A stretch of 64,000 nt of DNA, taken from Streptomyces sp. R33. Lineage in GTDB: Bacteria > Actinomycetota > Actinomycetes > Streptomycetales > Streptomycetaceae. The translations under genes were made by a program, and so were the position numbers. The notes beneath the pieces were generated by a model, which ran no database searches, had not been told where the DNA came from, and worked only from the letters and a program-made list of their open reading frames with translations. Every line of letters starts with the position of its first letter. Position 1 is the first letter of the stretch. Location: positions 7,310,001-7,374,000 of the forward strand of contig NZ_CP165727.1 of NCBI RefSeq assembly GCF_041200175.1, given 5' to 3'. Shown in pieces: positions 7,642 through 15,824 of the stretch.

Positions 7642-8136
7642 TGCGCCGCCGGCCGGGCGCTGCGACGACAGGCGGGCGTCCAGGGCCCGGACCGCCGAGC
7701 GGAACGAGTGGCCCAGGCCCGGCCGGGCACCGGTGAGAGCGAGCCGGAAGAGCACCGGGCCGTCGGCGGCGAAGGTCCAGCGCACCCGGGTGCCCGATCC
7801 CGACTCGGCGGGGGCGAGCCGCCACTCCTCCAACAGGGCCCGGACCCCGGGGGCGTTGGTCTCGTCGACCCGGTACGCGTAGCGCCGTTCCGGATCCGCC
7901 GCCATGATCGTCTCCTGGAAGCGGGTTCCGCCCACCAGTCGGACCTCCCGGCCCGCACCCCCGTGCGTCGGCCGGGCCAGGGTCACCGCCTTGAACCAGC
8001 GCGGCCAGCCCTCGACTTCCTCGGCCAGGGCCCGGTACACGGCCTCGGGCGCTGCCGCCGTCCGCGCGGCGAAGCTCAGGCGGACCGGGGCGTCCTCGAT
8101 GAAGTCCAGCCCCACCGGGCGGAGTCGGCGTGCCAT
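7639..8136 (-). CDS. SRPBCC (START-like) family protein
   Basis: A 165-residue protein with the helix-grip fold pattern of polyketide-cyclase/SRPBCC proteins: APVRLSFAARTAAAPEAVYR at the N-terminus, then VEGWPRWFKAVTLARP, and the long C-terminal helix after LFRLALTGARPGLGHSFRSA. Such proteins bind hydrophobic ligands in a central cavity; no ligand can be inferred. ATG 8136 is chosen because AGGAGG lies seven bases upstream on the minus strand; the frame stays open further up to 8268 but that segment is not family-like. It converges on the PLP enzyme and is divergent from the large membrane hydrolase gene. Confidence 0.85.
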   Translation of the reverse strand: MARRLRPVGLDFIEDAPVRLSFAARTAAAPEAVYRALAEEVEGWPRWFKAVTLARPTHGGAGREVRLVGGTRFQETIMAADPERRYAYRVDETNAPGVRALLEEWRLAPAESGSGTRVRWTFAADGPVLFRLALTGARPGLGHSFRSAVRALDARLSSQRPAGGA

Positions 8137-8328
8137 GGAGTGCCTCCTGGGGGTGAGCAGCAGAACGTACGTGCGCATCTGGTGCGCGTACCATAGCTGG
8201 CGCTCCGTCAGATGTCCGCTGCAGCCCGGTCCCAGGGCCGGAGCATCGCCCGGAGGGGGCCTAGGCACGGGGTCCGTGACGCGGGATGCTGTTGCTGCGC
8301 TGATCCCGCCCCGCTAGCGGAGGCCGCC

Positions 8329-10800
8329 GTGCCGGACATCCCCAAGCCCCCGCATCCCCTGGCCCTCGAACTCCTCACACCCCCGCGGCCCCTGGCCCTC
8401 GAACTGCGCGTGCACGGAGTCCACGGCGCACCCCCCGACGAGCTGCTCGGCGACCCGCGCACCGTCCGGATCACCGGGGACTCGACCGCCGCCGTGTTCC
8501 GCCGCGCCGCGGACGCCGACGCCGAGGACCACCCCGAGTGGTACGCCGGCCGGCCCGTCGTCGAGGCCTACTGCTGGTCCCGGCTCACCTCCGGCAACGG
8601 CGCCCGCGCCCTGTGGCTGCTGCTCCTGCCCTTCATGGTGGTCAACCTCGCCCACTGGGCCCGGCCGGCCGCGCCCGCCACCGGACCGGCGCCGCGCGGG
8701 GTGCGCACGTACGGGGTCCTCGTACGGGTCCTCGCCCTCAGCCTCACCCTGCTGCTGATCGCAGCCGCCTGCGAGGTCTCGCTCGACCTCCTGGCATGGC
8801 AGTGCGCGGGCTCCGCCCACTGCGCCGGCTCCCGTTCCCGGCTCGGGTTCCTCGAACCCGGCGGCTGGTGGGGCCAGCCCGGGCGGCGGCTCGCCCTCGG
8901 CGCGCTGGTCCCGGCCGCGCTGACCGGGCTGCTGTGGTTCCTGTCGAACCGCACGTGGAGCGCGTACGAGTCCCAGCCGCCGCCCGCGGGCACGGCCGTC
9001 CCCCCGGCCGCCGCGGGCGGTTCGCCCGCGCTCGGCCGGCCCGGGTTCTGGTACGGGCGGCGCATCGTGGCACGGCTGCGCGCCGCGCACACCGCCGCCG
9101 GGCTGCTCACCGTGGCCGCCGCCGTCGCCGTACCCACCGCCCGCCACGACCGCCGCGCCGGCACCCCGGCGCTCGAGGCCCTCGGCTGGGCCCTGGAGGT
9201 GCTGCTCGTCGGCGGGGCCGTCGCCGTCGCCTGGGTCGTCTGCCGGCGCGGCCGCACCGAGGTCCGCGCCGACCACCGCCTCGACCGGGCCGCCGTCACA
9301 CTGCTGCCCGGCTCCGCCCTCGCGCTGCTCGCCGCCGTGCTGCTGTACGCCGGCTGGTCCCGCCCCGGGTGGACCTCCGCCGGGCGGCTCCCCGGCGACT
9401 TCGCCTTCGGCACGCTCATGCTCGGCCAGGGCTGCTGCGTCCTGCTCCTCGCCGTCGTCGCAGCCCGCCTCTACCGGTCGGCCCCCGACCCGGCGACCGC
9501 CCTGTACGGCCTCGGCGGCCCCGCCATCGCCATGCTCGGCTGCGCCCTCGGCGGGGTCATGTCCGGCGGTGTCGCCCAGCGGGTCGCCGACTGGCTGGAC
9601 GGGGCCGGGGCCCCCGGGCCGGGCGGGGTTCCGCTGCCCGCGCCGCCCGTGCTGCTGTCCTGGCAGGCCGCCGTACTGCCCCCGCTGCTCCTCGTACTGG
9701 CCCTGGTCGCCGCCTGGTTCGCGGTGGGCGGGATCCGGGCGCGGCGCAGGCTCGCCGCCGGGGTGGCCGCCGAGTACCCGGGGGAGCCGCCCGACGAGGA
9801 CCGCAGCCGCCGGATCGCCGGGGCCCGGGCCGCCGCCGCGCTCACCGATTCCGCGCCCTGGTTCGTCGCCGCCGTCTCCGGGATCACCCTGCTGCTCGGC
9901 GCGGGCGCCCTCGCCGGAGCCTGGATCAGCGGCCGGGTCCCGGGCGAGGCCGCCCGCGGCGCCCACCCGCTGCTGGAGACCGCCGCCCGCGCCGCACAGG
10001 ACGCCGGGTCCTGGCTCATAGGGCTCGGCTTCGTCCTGTTCGTCACCTGGGGCCGCCGCGCCTACCGGGACCCCGCCGCCCGCCGTACCATCGGCGTGCT
10101 GTGGGACGTCGGCACCTTCTGGCCGCGCGCCGCCCATCCGTTCGCGCCGCCCTGCTACGCCGAGCGCGCCGTCCCCGACCTGACCTGGCGGATGACCGGC
10201 TGGACCGGCCGCACCGGCGGCCGCCTGGTGATCTCCGGTCACTCCCAGGGCAGCGTCCTCGCGGCGGCCGCCGTCTGGCAGCTGCCGCCGCAGGTCCGCC
10301 GCCGGGTCGCCCTGCTCACGTACGGCTCCCCGCTGCGGCGGCTCTACGGACGCTGGTTCCCGGCGTACTTCGGCCCCGGCCCGCTTCGCGCGCTGCACGG
10401 CGACGTCGACTGCTGGCGCAACCTCTGGCGCTCCACCGACCCGATCGGCGGCCCCGTCCTCGCAGCCGCCCGCGACACCACGGGCCCGGCAGCCCCGGCC
10501 GCCCCGGGAAGCCCGGCCGCCGCGGCCGGCTCCGTGGACCGCGGGCCGCTCGCCGACCCGCTCGCCTACGGGCGCAGCGCCCGCCACCCGCTGCCCGCGC
10601 CGATCCTCGGCCACTTCGACTACCAGGCCGACCCCGCCTTCGCCGCCGAACGCGACGCCCTCCTGGTCCGGTTGGCGGGACCCGCCCGCCGCGCCCGATC
10701 GGCAGGGCCGACCCCGAGCGGCGCCACACCCGCCGTTCCGGCCCCCAGGGTCAGCAAGGAGCCGGCAGAGCCGGAAGATCCTCCGGGAACAGCAGGGTGA
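8329..10800 (+). CDS. Large polytopic membrane protein with a C-terminal alpha/beta-hydrolase-like segment
   Basis: An 823-residue protein. The N-terminus holds ELRVHGVHGAPPDELL, a typical hydrolase-like opening, followed by about ten hydrophobic segments (among them LWLLLLPFMVVNLAHW, ALSLTLLLIAAACEVS, LTVAAAVAVPTA, LLLVLALVAAWFAVGG, FVAAVSGITLLLGAGALAGA and LIGLGFVLFVTWG). The last third contains the nucleophile elbow ISGHSQGSVLAAA (about residues 635-647) followed by YGSPLRRLYGRWFP, as in lipase or thioesterase folds. The hydrolase core seems to be split by the membrane domain, with the oxyanion strand at the N-terminus. GTG 8329 has GGAGG seven bases upstream. The last 50 bp overlap the convergent beta-helix gene. 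The substrate is unknown. Confidence 0.82.
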   Translation: MPDIPKPPHPLALELLTPPRPLALELRVHGVHGAPPDELLGDPRTVRITGDSTAAVFRRAADADAEDHPEWYAGRPVVEAYCWSRLTSGNGARALWLLLLPFMVVNLAHWARPAAPATGPAPRGVRTYGVLVRVLALSLTLLLIAAACEVSLDLLAWQCAGSAHCAGSRSRLGFLEPGGWWGQPGRRLALGALVPAALTGLLWFLSNRTWSAYESQPPPAGTAVPPAAAGGSPALGRPGFWYGRRIVARLRAAHTAAGLLTVAAAVAVPTARHDRRAGTPALEALGWALEVLLVGGAVAVAWVVCRRGRTEVRADHRLDRAAVTLLPGSALALLAAVLLYAGWSRPGWTSAGRLPGDFAFGTLMLGQGCCVLLLAVVAARLYRSAPDPATALYGLGGPAIAMLGCALGGVMSGGVAQRVADWLDGAGAPGPGGVPLPAPPVLLSWQAAVLPPLLLVLALVAAWFAVGGIRARRRLAAGVAAEYPGEPPDEDRSRRIAGARAAAALTDSAPWFVAAVSGITLLLGAGALAGAWISGRVPGEAARGAHPLLETAARAAQDAGSWLIGLGFVLFVTWGRRAYRDPAARRTIGVLWDVGTFWPRAAHPFAPPCYAERAVPDLTWRMTGWTGRTGGRLVISGHSQGSVLAAAAVWQLPPQVRRRVALLTYGSPLRRLYGRWFPAYFGPGPLRALHGDVDCWRNLWRSTDPIGGPVLAAARDTTGPAAPAAPGSPAAAAGSVDRGPLADPLAYGRSARHPLPAPILGHFDYQADPAFAAERDALLVRLAGPARRARSAGPTPSGATPAVPAPRVSKEPAEPEDPPGTAG

Positions 10801-13192
10801 GCTCGTCCGTGCCCGGATCCGACAGCTGCGCCACCCGGCCCGCATGCCGCTCGACCATCGACTCGAAGGTCTGGCGGGCCGTGCGGCCGTTGCCGAACGC
10901 CGGACCCTTCGGCAGCTCCGTGAAGTACGTCAGCAGTGCCTCGGCCGTGCCCTCGCCGAGCCGGTACTCGTGCTCCTCCGCCTGCTGCTCCACGATCCGC
11001 AGCAGCTCCTGCGGACCGTAGTCGCCGAAGGTGATGGTCCGGGAGAACCGCGAGGCCACACCCGGATTGACGGTCAGGAACCGGTCCATCTCCGCCGTGT
11101 ACCCGGCGACGATCACCACGACCGCGTCCCGGTGGTCCTCCATCAGCTTCACGAGGGTGTCGATCGCCTCGCGCCCGAAGTCCCGGCCCGAGTCCTCCGG
11201 CGCCAGCGCGTACGCCTCGTCGATGAACAGCACCCCGCCGCGCGCCCGCTCGAAGGCCTCCTGCGTACGGATCGCCGTGGAGCCGATGTGCTCGCCGACC
11301 AGGTCCACGCGGGACACCTCGACCAGGTGGCCGCGCTCCAGCACCCCGAGGGAGGCGAGGATCTCGCCGTAGAGCCGGGCCACCGTCGTCTTGCCGGTGC
11401 CGGGGGAGCCGGTGAACACCAGATGGCGGCGCACCGAGGCGGCCTTGAGGCCCGCCTGCTGCCGTCGCCGGCCCACCTCGATCATGTCGGTGAGCGCCCG
11501 CACCTCGCGTTTGACGCTCTCCAGGCCCACCAGCGCATCGAGCTGGCCCAGCACCTCGCCGGAGCCGCGCGCCGCCGACGGCCCCCGGTCCGCGTCCTCC
11601 ACCGGGCGCGGAGCGGGCACCTGCGCCGCCTGCGCCGCAGGGCCCTGGACCGCCGCGACGGTACGGATGCCCGCGCGCTCACCGGCGAGGGCCCCGGCCG
11701 CGGCCGACTGGGCCGCGAGCCGCGACCCGGACTCGTCGCTCGTGCACTCCTCGGCGAGGGGGCCGTCCTCCGAGAACTCGTAGCCACCGCGCGCGCAGCG
11801 CTCGGTGTGGCAGCCGGTCAGCGTGGTGCGGCAGCCGTCGATGACGTGGAAGCCGAAGCCGGAGCTGCCCGTCACCCGGCAGGAGTGGAAGCTTCCGCGG
11901 CCGCCCGCCGACACGTAGAACCCCGCCTCGGACGGGGAGCTCACCGTGCACCGCTCCAGCGCGGGATCGGCGCCCTTGGTGACGATCACTCCCGTCTGGA
12001 CCGCGTCGATCGTGCAGTTGGCGAGGGTGCCGCCGCTGCCGTGGTCGCGGAACCAGGCCCCGGTCGCCGCCTCCCGGATCCGGCAGTCGTCGACCTGCGC
12101 GGTCGCCCCGTCGCTCACCGAGACGGCCGTGTTGCGCACCTGGGACAGGTCGCTGTCGACCACGTCGGCGCGCGAGCCCCGGTCCAGCACGAACACTGCG
12201 TCCGGCACGTCGTGCACGCGGCAGGAGTTCAGCGACGCGGTGGCCCCGTCGCTGATCCACACCGCCGGATAGTCGCCCGTGCTGTCGTGGATCTCGCAGG
12301 ACTCGGCATCCACCCGGGTACCCGGATCCCACACCGACAGACCGTTGCGGCCGAACCGGCGGACGGTGGTGCGGCTGAGCGTGAGCACCGAACGGGAGCG
12401 CAGGTCCACCGCGTTCTCCGGGATGTCGTGGATGTCGCAGCCGGCGAGGGTGAGCACCGCGTCCGTGTCGAGGGTGACCCCGTCCGTCGCGGTGCGGTGC
12501 ACCGCACAGTCGGTGAGCCGGGCCGCCGCCCGCGCGGCGATCTGCACACCGGTGCCCTTGATCTCGTACACCTCGCAGCCCAGCGCCTCCAGACCCGAAC
12601 CCTCGCCGGTGACCGCGATGCCCGCGCCCGACGCATGGTGGATCCGGCAGCGCTCCAGACGCGGATGCCCCCCTCCGCGGACGGAGACCCCGGCCTGCCC
12701 GGAGGCCACCACCTCGCACTCCTCGAACACCCCGCCGCCACCGTCCAGTACGGCGATCCCGACGCCCGCCGGGTTCTCCACCGTGCACCGCCGCACCAGC
12801 GGGCGGGCCCCGCCGCGCACCTCGATGCCGGCCGCCGACCGGGTGCTCACCCGCAGATCGGTGAGCTCGGGGGAGCCCTCCTCGACGAGCAGCGCGGGCG
12901 CCGCCCGGTCCTGCCCTTCCAGGTGCAGGTCCTGGACGACGGCCGAGGCGCGCACCGTCAGCGCGACCCCGTCGAGCGGGGCGATCCGCACCGAACCCAC
13001 CGAGCCCTCCGGCCCACGCAGGGTGACGGCATGGTGGAGCACCAGGTTCTCCCGGTAGGTGCCGGGGGCGATGGACAGCACGTCCCCGTCGCCCGCGACG
13101 GCGAGCGCGGCGGCCAGCGTCGGATACTCACCGGAGCGGCGCCGCCACCGCGAAGATCCGCCGTGCGTCACCTGGACCGTGCCCTGTGCCAT
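10751..13192 (-). CDS. Right-handed beta-helix repeat protein fused to a CbxX/EccA-type AAA+ ATPase
   Basis: An 813-residue two-part protein. Residues about 20-480 form a parallel beta-helix built from roughly 23-residue turns with recurrent C-x-(I/V)-x-D/H patterns (ECEVVASGQAGVSVRGGGHP, then CRIHHASGAGIAVTGEGSGL), the fold of carbohydrate-binding or pectin-lyase-like domains. After an Ala/Pro linker comes a CbbX/CfxQ-type AAA+ domain with Walker A FTGSPGTGKTTVARLYGEIL (about 592-611), Walker B GGVLFIDEAYAL (about 650) and a sensor region (VVVIVAGYTAEMD). The AAA part resembles EccA of type VII secretion and RuBisCO-activase CbbX. No ESX genes are nearby. ATG 13192 begins MAQGTVQVTHGG; upstream frame extensions are spurious. 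Confidence 0.9.
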   Translation of the reverse strand: MAQGTVQVTHGGSSRWRRRSGEYPTLAAALAVAGDGDVLSIAPGTYRENLVLHHAVTLRGPEGSVGSVRIAPLDGVALTVRASAVVQDLHLEGQDRAAPALLVEEGSPELTDLRVSTRSAAGIEVRGGARPLVRRCTVENPAGVGIAVLDGGGGVFEECEVVASGQAGVSVRGGGHPRLERCRIHHASGAGIAVTGEGSGLEALGCEVYEIKGTGVQIAARAAARLTDCAVHRTATDGVTLDTDAVLTLAGCDIHDIPENAVDLRSRSVLTLSRTTVRRFGRNGLSVWDPGTRVDAESCEIHDSTGDYPAVWISDGATASLNSCRVHDVPDAVFVLDRGSRADVVDSDLSQVRNTAVSVSDGATAQVDDCRIREAATGAWFRDHGSGGTLANCTIDAVQTGVIVTKGADPALERCTVSSPSEAGFYVSAGGRGSFHSCRVTGSSGFGFHVIDGCRTTLTGCHTERCARGGYEFSEDGPLAEECTSDESGSRLAAQSAAAGALAGERAGIRTVAAVQGPAAQAAQVPAPRPVEDADRGPSAARGSGEVLGQLDALVGLESVKREVRALTDMIEVGRRRQQAGLKAASVRRHLVFTGSPGTGKTTVARLYGEILASLGVLERGHLVEVSRVDLVGEHIGSTAIRTQEAFERARGGVLFIDEAYALAPEDSGRDFGREAIDTLVKLMEDHRDAVVVIVAGYTAEMDRFLTVNPGVASRFSRTITFGDYGPQELLRIVEQQAEEHEYRLGEGTAEALLTYFTELPKGPAFGNGRTARQTFESMVERHAGRVAQLSDPGTDELTLLFPEDLPALPAPC

Positions 13193-13319
13193 GGTGCTGT
13201 CGTTCCCCCGCCCTCGTACTCGCGCTGTCGAAGCGACCGAAACCCGCCGCCCACCGTCGTGGCGACGACCGACTCCGGCCGCTCCACCGTAGCGCGCGCG
13301 GAGCCGGTGAGTTGCCAGG

Positions 13320-13937
13320 TCAGCTGCCCGCGCCCGCCCGGCCCCAGTCCGGTCCCGCCGCCGCCCAGGCACGGTCCAGGCGTATGTACCGCCGATGCAT
13401 GAGCCTTCGTACGACGAGCCGGCGGACCGTCTCCACCAGCGCTGCCGCGCCGACGGCCGCGGCCAGGCCCACCACCGCGGCGTGGGCACTCGCCGAGGAC
13501 GCGTCGAGAGGACGCCCCACGAGCCGGCCCTGCGTATCGGTCCATATCCGGAACCGCTCCCCGGCCCGCGGCGGCTCCTCCGCGGCCGGCACCGTCCCCT
13601 GGTGGCTGCTGCCGTCGGGCGCCGTCCACGACGCCACGATCTGCGTGCGCTGCGGCGACTGCCGCTGCGTCGACGCATCGGCGCTCGCCCCTGCACCCGA
13701 GGCCGGCTCGGCGGCCGGCCGGACCACCACCGCCGGGACGAGGTACCGCTCCTGCCGCTGTTCACGCGCGGCCCGCTGCAGCGTGCCGTCCACCTCCAGG
13801 CCCGCGACCGCGCCGACGGCCGGAGCCACCAGCAGGACGCACACCAGCGCGGCGAACGCCAGCCACGCCTCGAAGAGATCCGTCGGCCGGCGCAGCGGAT
13901 TGCGCCGCCAACGCCACACACCCATGGCTGTCCACAC
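13320..13937 (-). CDS. Rv1733c-family two-helix membrane protein
   Basis: The product carries the family opening MGVWRWRRNPLRRPTDLFEA, then one hydrophobic helix (WLAFAALVCVLLVAPAVGAV), an outside domain of about 100 residues with IVASWTAPDGSSHQGTVPA and WTDTQGRLVG, a second helix (AAVVGLAAAVGAAALVETV) and a basic tail. Rv1733c-like proteins are common in mycobacteria and streptomycetes and have no known activity. The start is uncertain: GTG 13937, nine bases after a G-run, is used here; ATG 13925 or ATG 13988 are possible. It lies 127 bp upstream of the beta-helix gene on the same strand. Confidence 0.83.
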   Translation of the reverse strand: MWTAMGVWRWRRNPLRRPTDLFEAWLAFAALVCVLLVAPAVGAVAGLEVDGTLQRAAREQRQERYLVPAVVVRPAAEPASGAGASADASTQRQSPQRTQIVASWTAPDGSSHQGTVPAAEEPPRAGERFRIWTDTQGRLVGRPLDASSASAHAAVVGLAAAVGAAALVETVRRLVVRRLMHRRYIRLDRAWAAAGPDWGRAGAGS

Positions 13938-14147
13938 GGTCCGGCACCCCCTTTGCCTCCGTCTGCCTGCGGTCCAAGCCTCCCGCATGCCCCGGCAACG
14001 CGCATTCCGGGACGCGCGGCAGTCGTGTCACCCGATCCGGTGCACGAAGTCACGGAAGCCGAAGCCGAGCTTCCGTACCTTCCTGCCACACCTGTCGAAT
14101 GCACCAACGGCCCGCCCACGGTGCTTGGTTCCAGCGTTCCCCCAGAG

Positions 14148-14173
14148 CCCCTCGAAGGTGTCATTCCGAGGGG
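14148..14173 (-). terminator. Hairpin after the MOSC gene
   Basis: CCCCTCG (14148-14154) pairs perfectly with CGAGGGG (14167-14173) around a 12-base loop, starting 12 bases after the minus-strand MOSC stop. There is no T-run, as is common in high-GC actinobacteria. Confidence 0.45.
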
Positions 14174-14184
14174 CCGCCGCACGC

Positions 14185-15009
14185 TCACTCCAGGATGCGG
14201 ACCTCGTCTCCGACCCGCACCGTGCCCACCCGCACCGGAACCAGCTGCCGCCCGAACGCCAGCGACTTGCCGATCCGCCGGTGCCGGGCCAAGGTCTTGA
14301 GCGGCTCGCTGCCGCGCTCGGCCGTCGCCTGGTCGGTGGTCGTGACGATGCACCGCCCGCACTCCCGGGCCCCGCGGAAGACGGCGTCGCCGATCGCGAT
14401 GCGCCGCCAGCCGTCCTCCGCCCACGCCTCGGCGCCGGCGACCACCACACTCGGCCGGAAACGGTCCATCGGCAGCGGACCCTCCTCGGGATGGTCCCCC
14501 TGAGCGATCAGCGCGTTGAGCGCGTCCAGCGACGCGAGGGTCACGAGCAGCACCGGATAGCCGTCGGCGAGGCTCACCGTCTCGCCCGGCAGTGCGTACT
14601 CCGGGTCAACGGGCCGCCGCACGGCGGGATCGTCCAGGTGCACCAGCCGCGCCGGCACCCCCAGGTAGGCGCTGAACCAGTCGGCCGCGGCGCTCGCGGC
14701 GAGCACGGTCTCGACCTTCTTGCCGAACAGGACCACCGGCTCCAGCGGACCCGGCTGCGGCACCTCCACGACCAGCTCGGCCATGCCCGGTGCCGAGAGC
14801 GCGACGGCGCCGCCCCCCAGCGGACGCGCCGCGGCCAACGCCAGCCGGGGCTGCTGGCGTTGGGTGATGACCGTGCCCTCGGTGTCGACAAGCGCCCACC
14901 GCCGGTCCCCGGACAGACCCCAGGGCTCCACGACCACCTCGTCGGGAGCTGTCCCCGCTACCGACTTGACGGGATGGACGTGGAGCGCCTGGACATACAA
15001 ATTCGCCAT
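14185..15009 (-). CDS. MOSC domain protein (MOSC N-terminal barrel plus MOSC)
   Basis: A 274-residue protein. The N-terminal beta-barrel domain begins MANLYVQALHVHPVKSVAGT with SGDRRWALVDTEGTVITQRQ, and the C-terminal MOSC domain has RFRPSVVVAGAEAWAEDGW and the Cys-containing ARECGRCIVTTTDQAT. Family members (mARC, YcbX, MoCo sulfurase C-terminus) bind molybdenum cofactor through that Cys and reduce N-hydroxylated bases. No ferredoxin or 2Fe-2S domain is fused here, unlike E. coli YcbX. ATG 15009 is chosen; the open frame upstream is antisense to the next gene. It is 35 kb from the molybdate transport genes. Confidence 0.9.
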   Translation of the reverse strand: MANLYVQALHVHPVKSVAGTAPDEVVVEPWGLSGDRRWALVDTEGTVITQRQQPRLALAAARPLGGGAVALSAPGMAELVVEVPQPGPLEPVVLFGKKVETVLAASAAADWFSAYLGVPARLVHLDDPAVRRPVDPEYALPGETVSLADGYPVLLVTLASLDALNALIAQGDHPEEGPLPMDRFRPSVVVAGAEAWAEDGWRRIAIGDAVFRGARECGRCIVTTTDQATAERGSEPLKTLARHRRIGKSLAFGRQLVPVRVGTVRVGDEVRILE

Positions 15010-15064
15010 GGGAGCATCCTGCCAGGAGCTCCCACGCACGCCCCGACGAGCGTCAGCGGGCCCG

Positions 15065-15577
15065 TCAGTAGCCGCGCCCCTGGTACGGGCGGCCGTACGG
15101 GTCCTCGTACGAGGCGGCCGGGACCGGAGCCGGAACCGGAACCTGCATCGGGCGCGGTGCGGCCGGACGCATCGCCTCGTACCCGGTGCCCGTGGCCACC
15201 GGTCGCGGCTGCTGCGGCTGCGCCTGCTGCATGTACCCCGCGCGGGCCACGGCGGGCTGCTGCTGCGGGATGTACGGGGCGGGCGCGTTCTGCAGCGGCA
15301 TCGGCGCGGGAGCCTGCTGCTGGTACGGGTACCCGTACGCAGGGGCTTGCTGCTGCTGGGGCATGGCTGGCGGCAGCGCGGGCAGGGACGAGGCGAGGGC
15401 CGGGAGGTACCCACCGCTCGAATAGCCGGCGCTCGGGGAGTCGTACGCGGCCGGAACGCGGATCGGGGCGATCTGCGGGGTGCCGCGTTCGGCGACGAGG
15501 GAGTCGTAGATGGGGGTGTCCGGGAAGGAGGGCGCGGAGTAGTAACCGCCGCCATAAGTGGAGCGGGGGGAGGTCAT
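15065..15577 (-). CDS. Pro/Gln/Tyr-rich low-complexity protein (DUF6643-like)
   Basis: A 170-residue product beginning MTSPRSTYGGGYYSAPSFPD followed by TPIYDSLVAERGTPQIAPIR; after about residue 60 it is dominated by Gln, Pro, Ala and Tyr with QQQQAPAYGYPYQQQAPAP-type runs. The conserved head and disordered tail match a Streptomyces family I recall as DUF6643; the label is unverified. There is no signal peptide, membrane helix or catalytic motif. It sits 55 bp downstream of the MOSC start on the same strand and could be the first gene of that unit. A strong palindrome lies upstream at 15638-15661. Confidence 0.8.
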   Translation of the reverse strand: MTSPRSTYGGGYYSAPSFPDTPIYDSLVAERGTPQIAPIRVPAAYDSPSAGYSSGGYLPALASSLPALPPAMPQQQQAPAYGYPYQQQAPAPMPLQNAPAPYIPQQQPAVARAGYMQQAQPQQPRPVATGTGYEAMRPAAPRPMQVPVPAPVPAASYEDPYGRPYQGRGY

Positions 15578-15637
15578 GGGACCTAAGTTAAGCCCACGAC
15601 TTCACCGGGTCCATAGCGAGGTGTGACGAACACCGCC

Positions 15638-15661
15638 CTGACCTGCATATTCGCAGGTCAG
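15638..15661. promoter_or_regulatory. Perfect 9-bp-arm palindrome upstream of the DUF6643-like gene
   Basis: CTGACCTGC and GCAGGTCAG flank ATATTC, in a 247-bp gap between the DUF6643-like start (15577) and the end of the glycosyltransferase gene (15825). A smaller one, GGTGT-GACGA-ACACC, adjoins at 15620-15634, and GTCAC-AATTCG-GTGAC lies near 15774-15789. The position fits an operator for the minus-strand gene or a terminator for the glycosyltransferase. The rest of the gap is AT-richer and shows no gene. Confidence 0.45.
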
Positions 15662-15824
15662 AGCCACACCCTTCACTTCTCGTTCATGTGCACGTTTTCG
15701 CCACTTGCGCCCCGGGTTGTTCCTACTCGTACTCACCGGTTGGGTGTTGCACCGACTTGTTGCTGACGCAGCGTCACAATTCGGTGACCTGGGATGACAT
15801 CGGCACGGAGGGCAGTTCGCCGTT

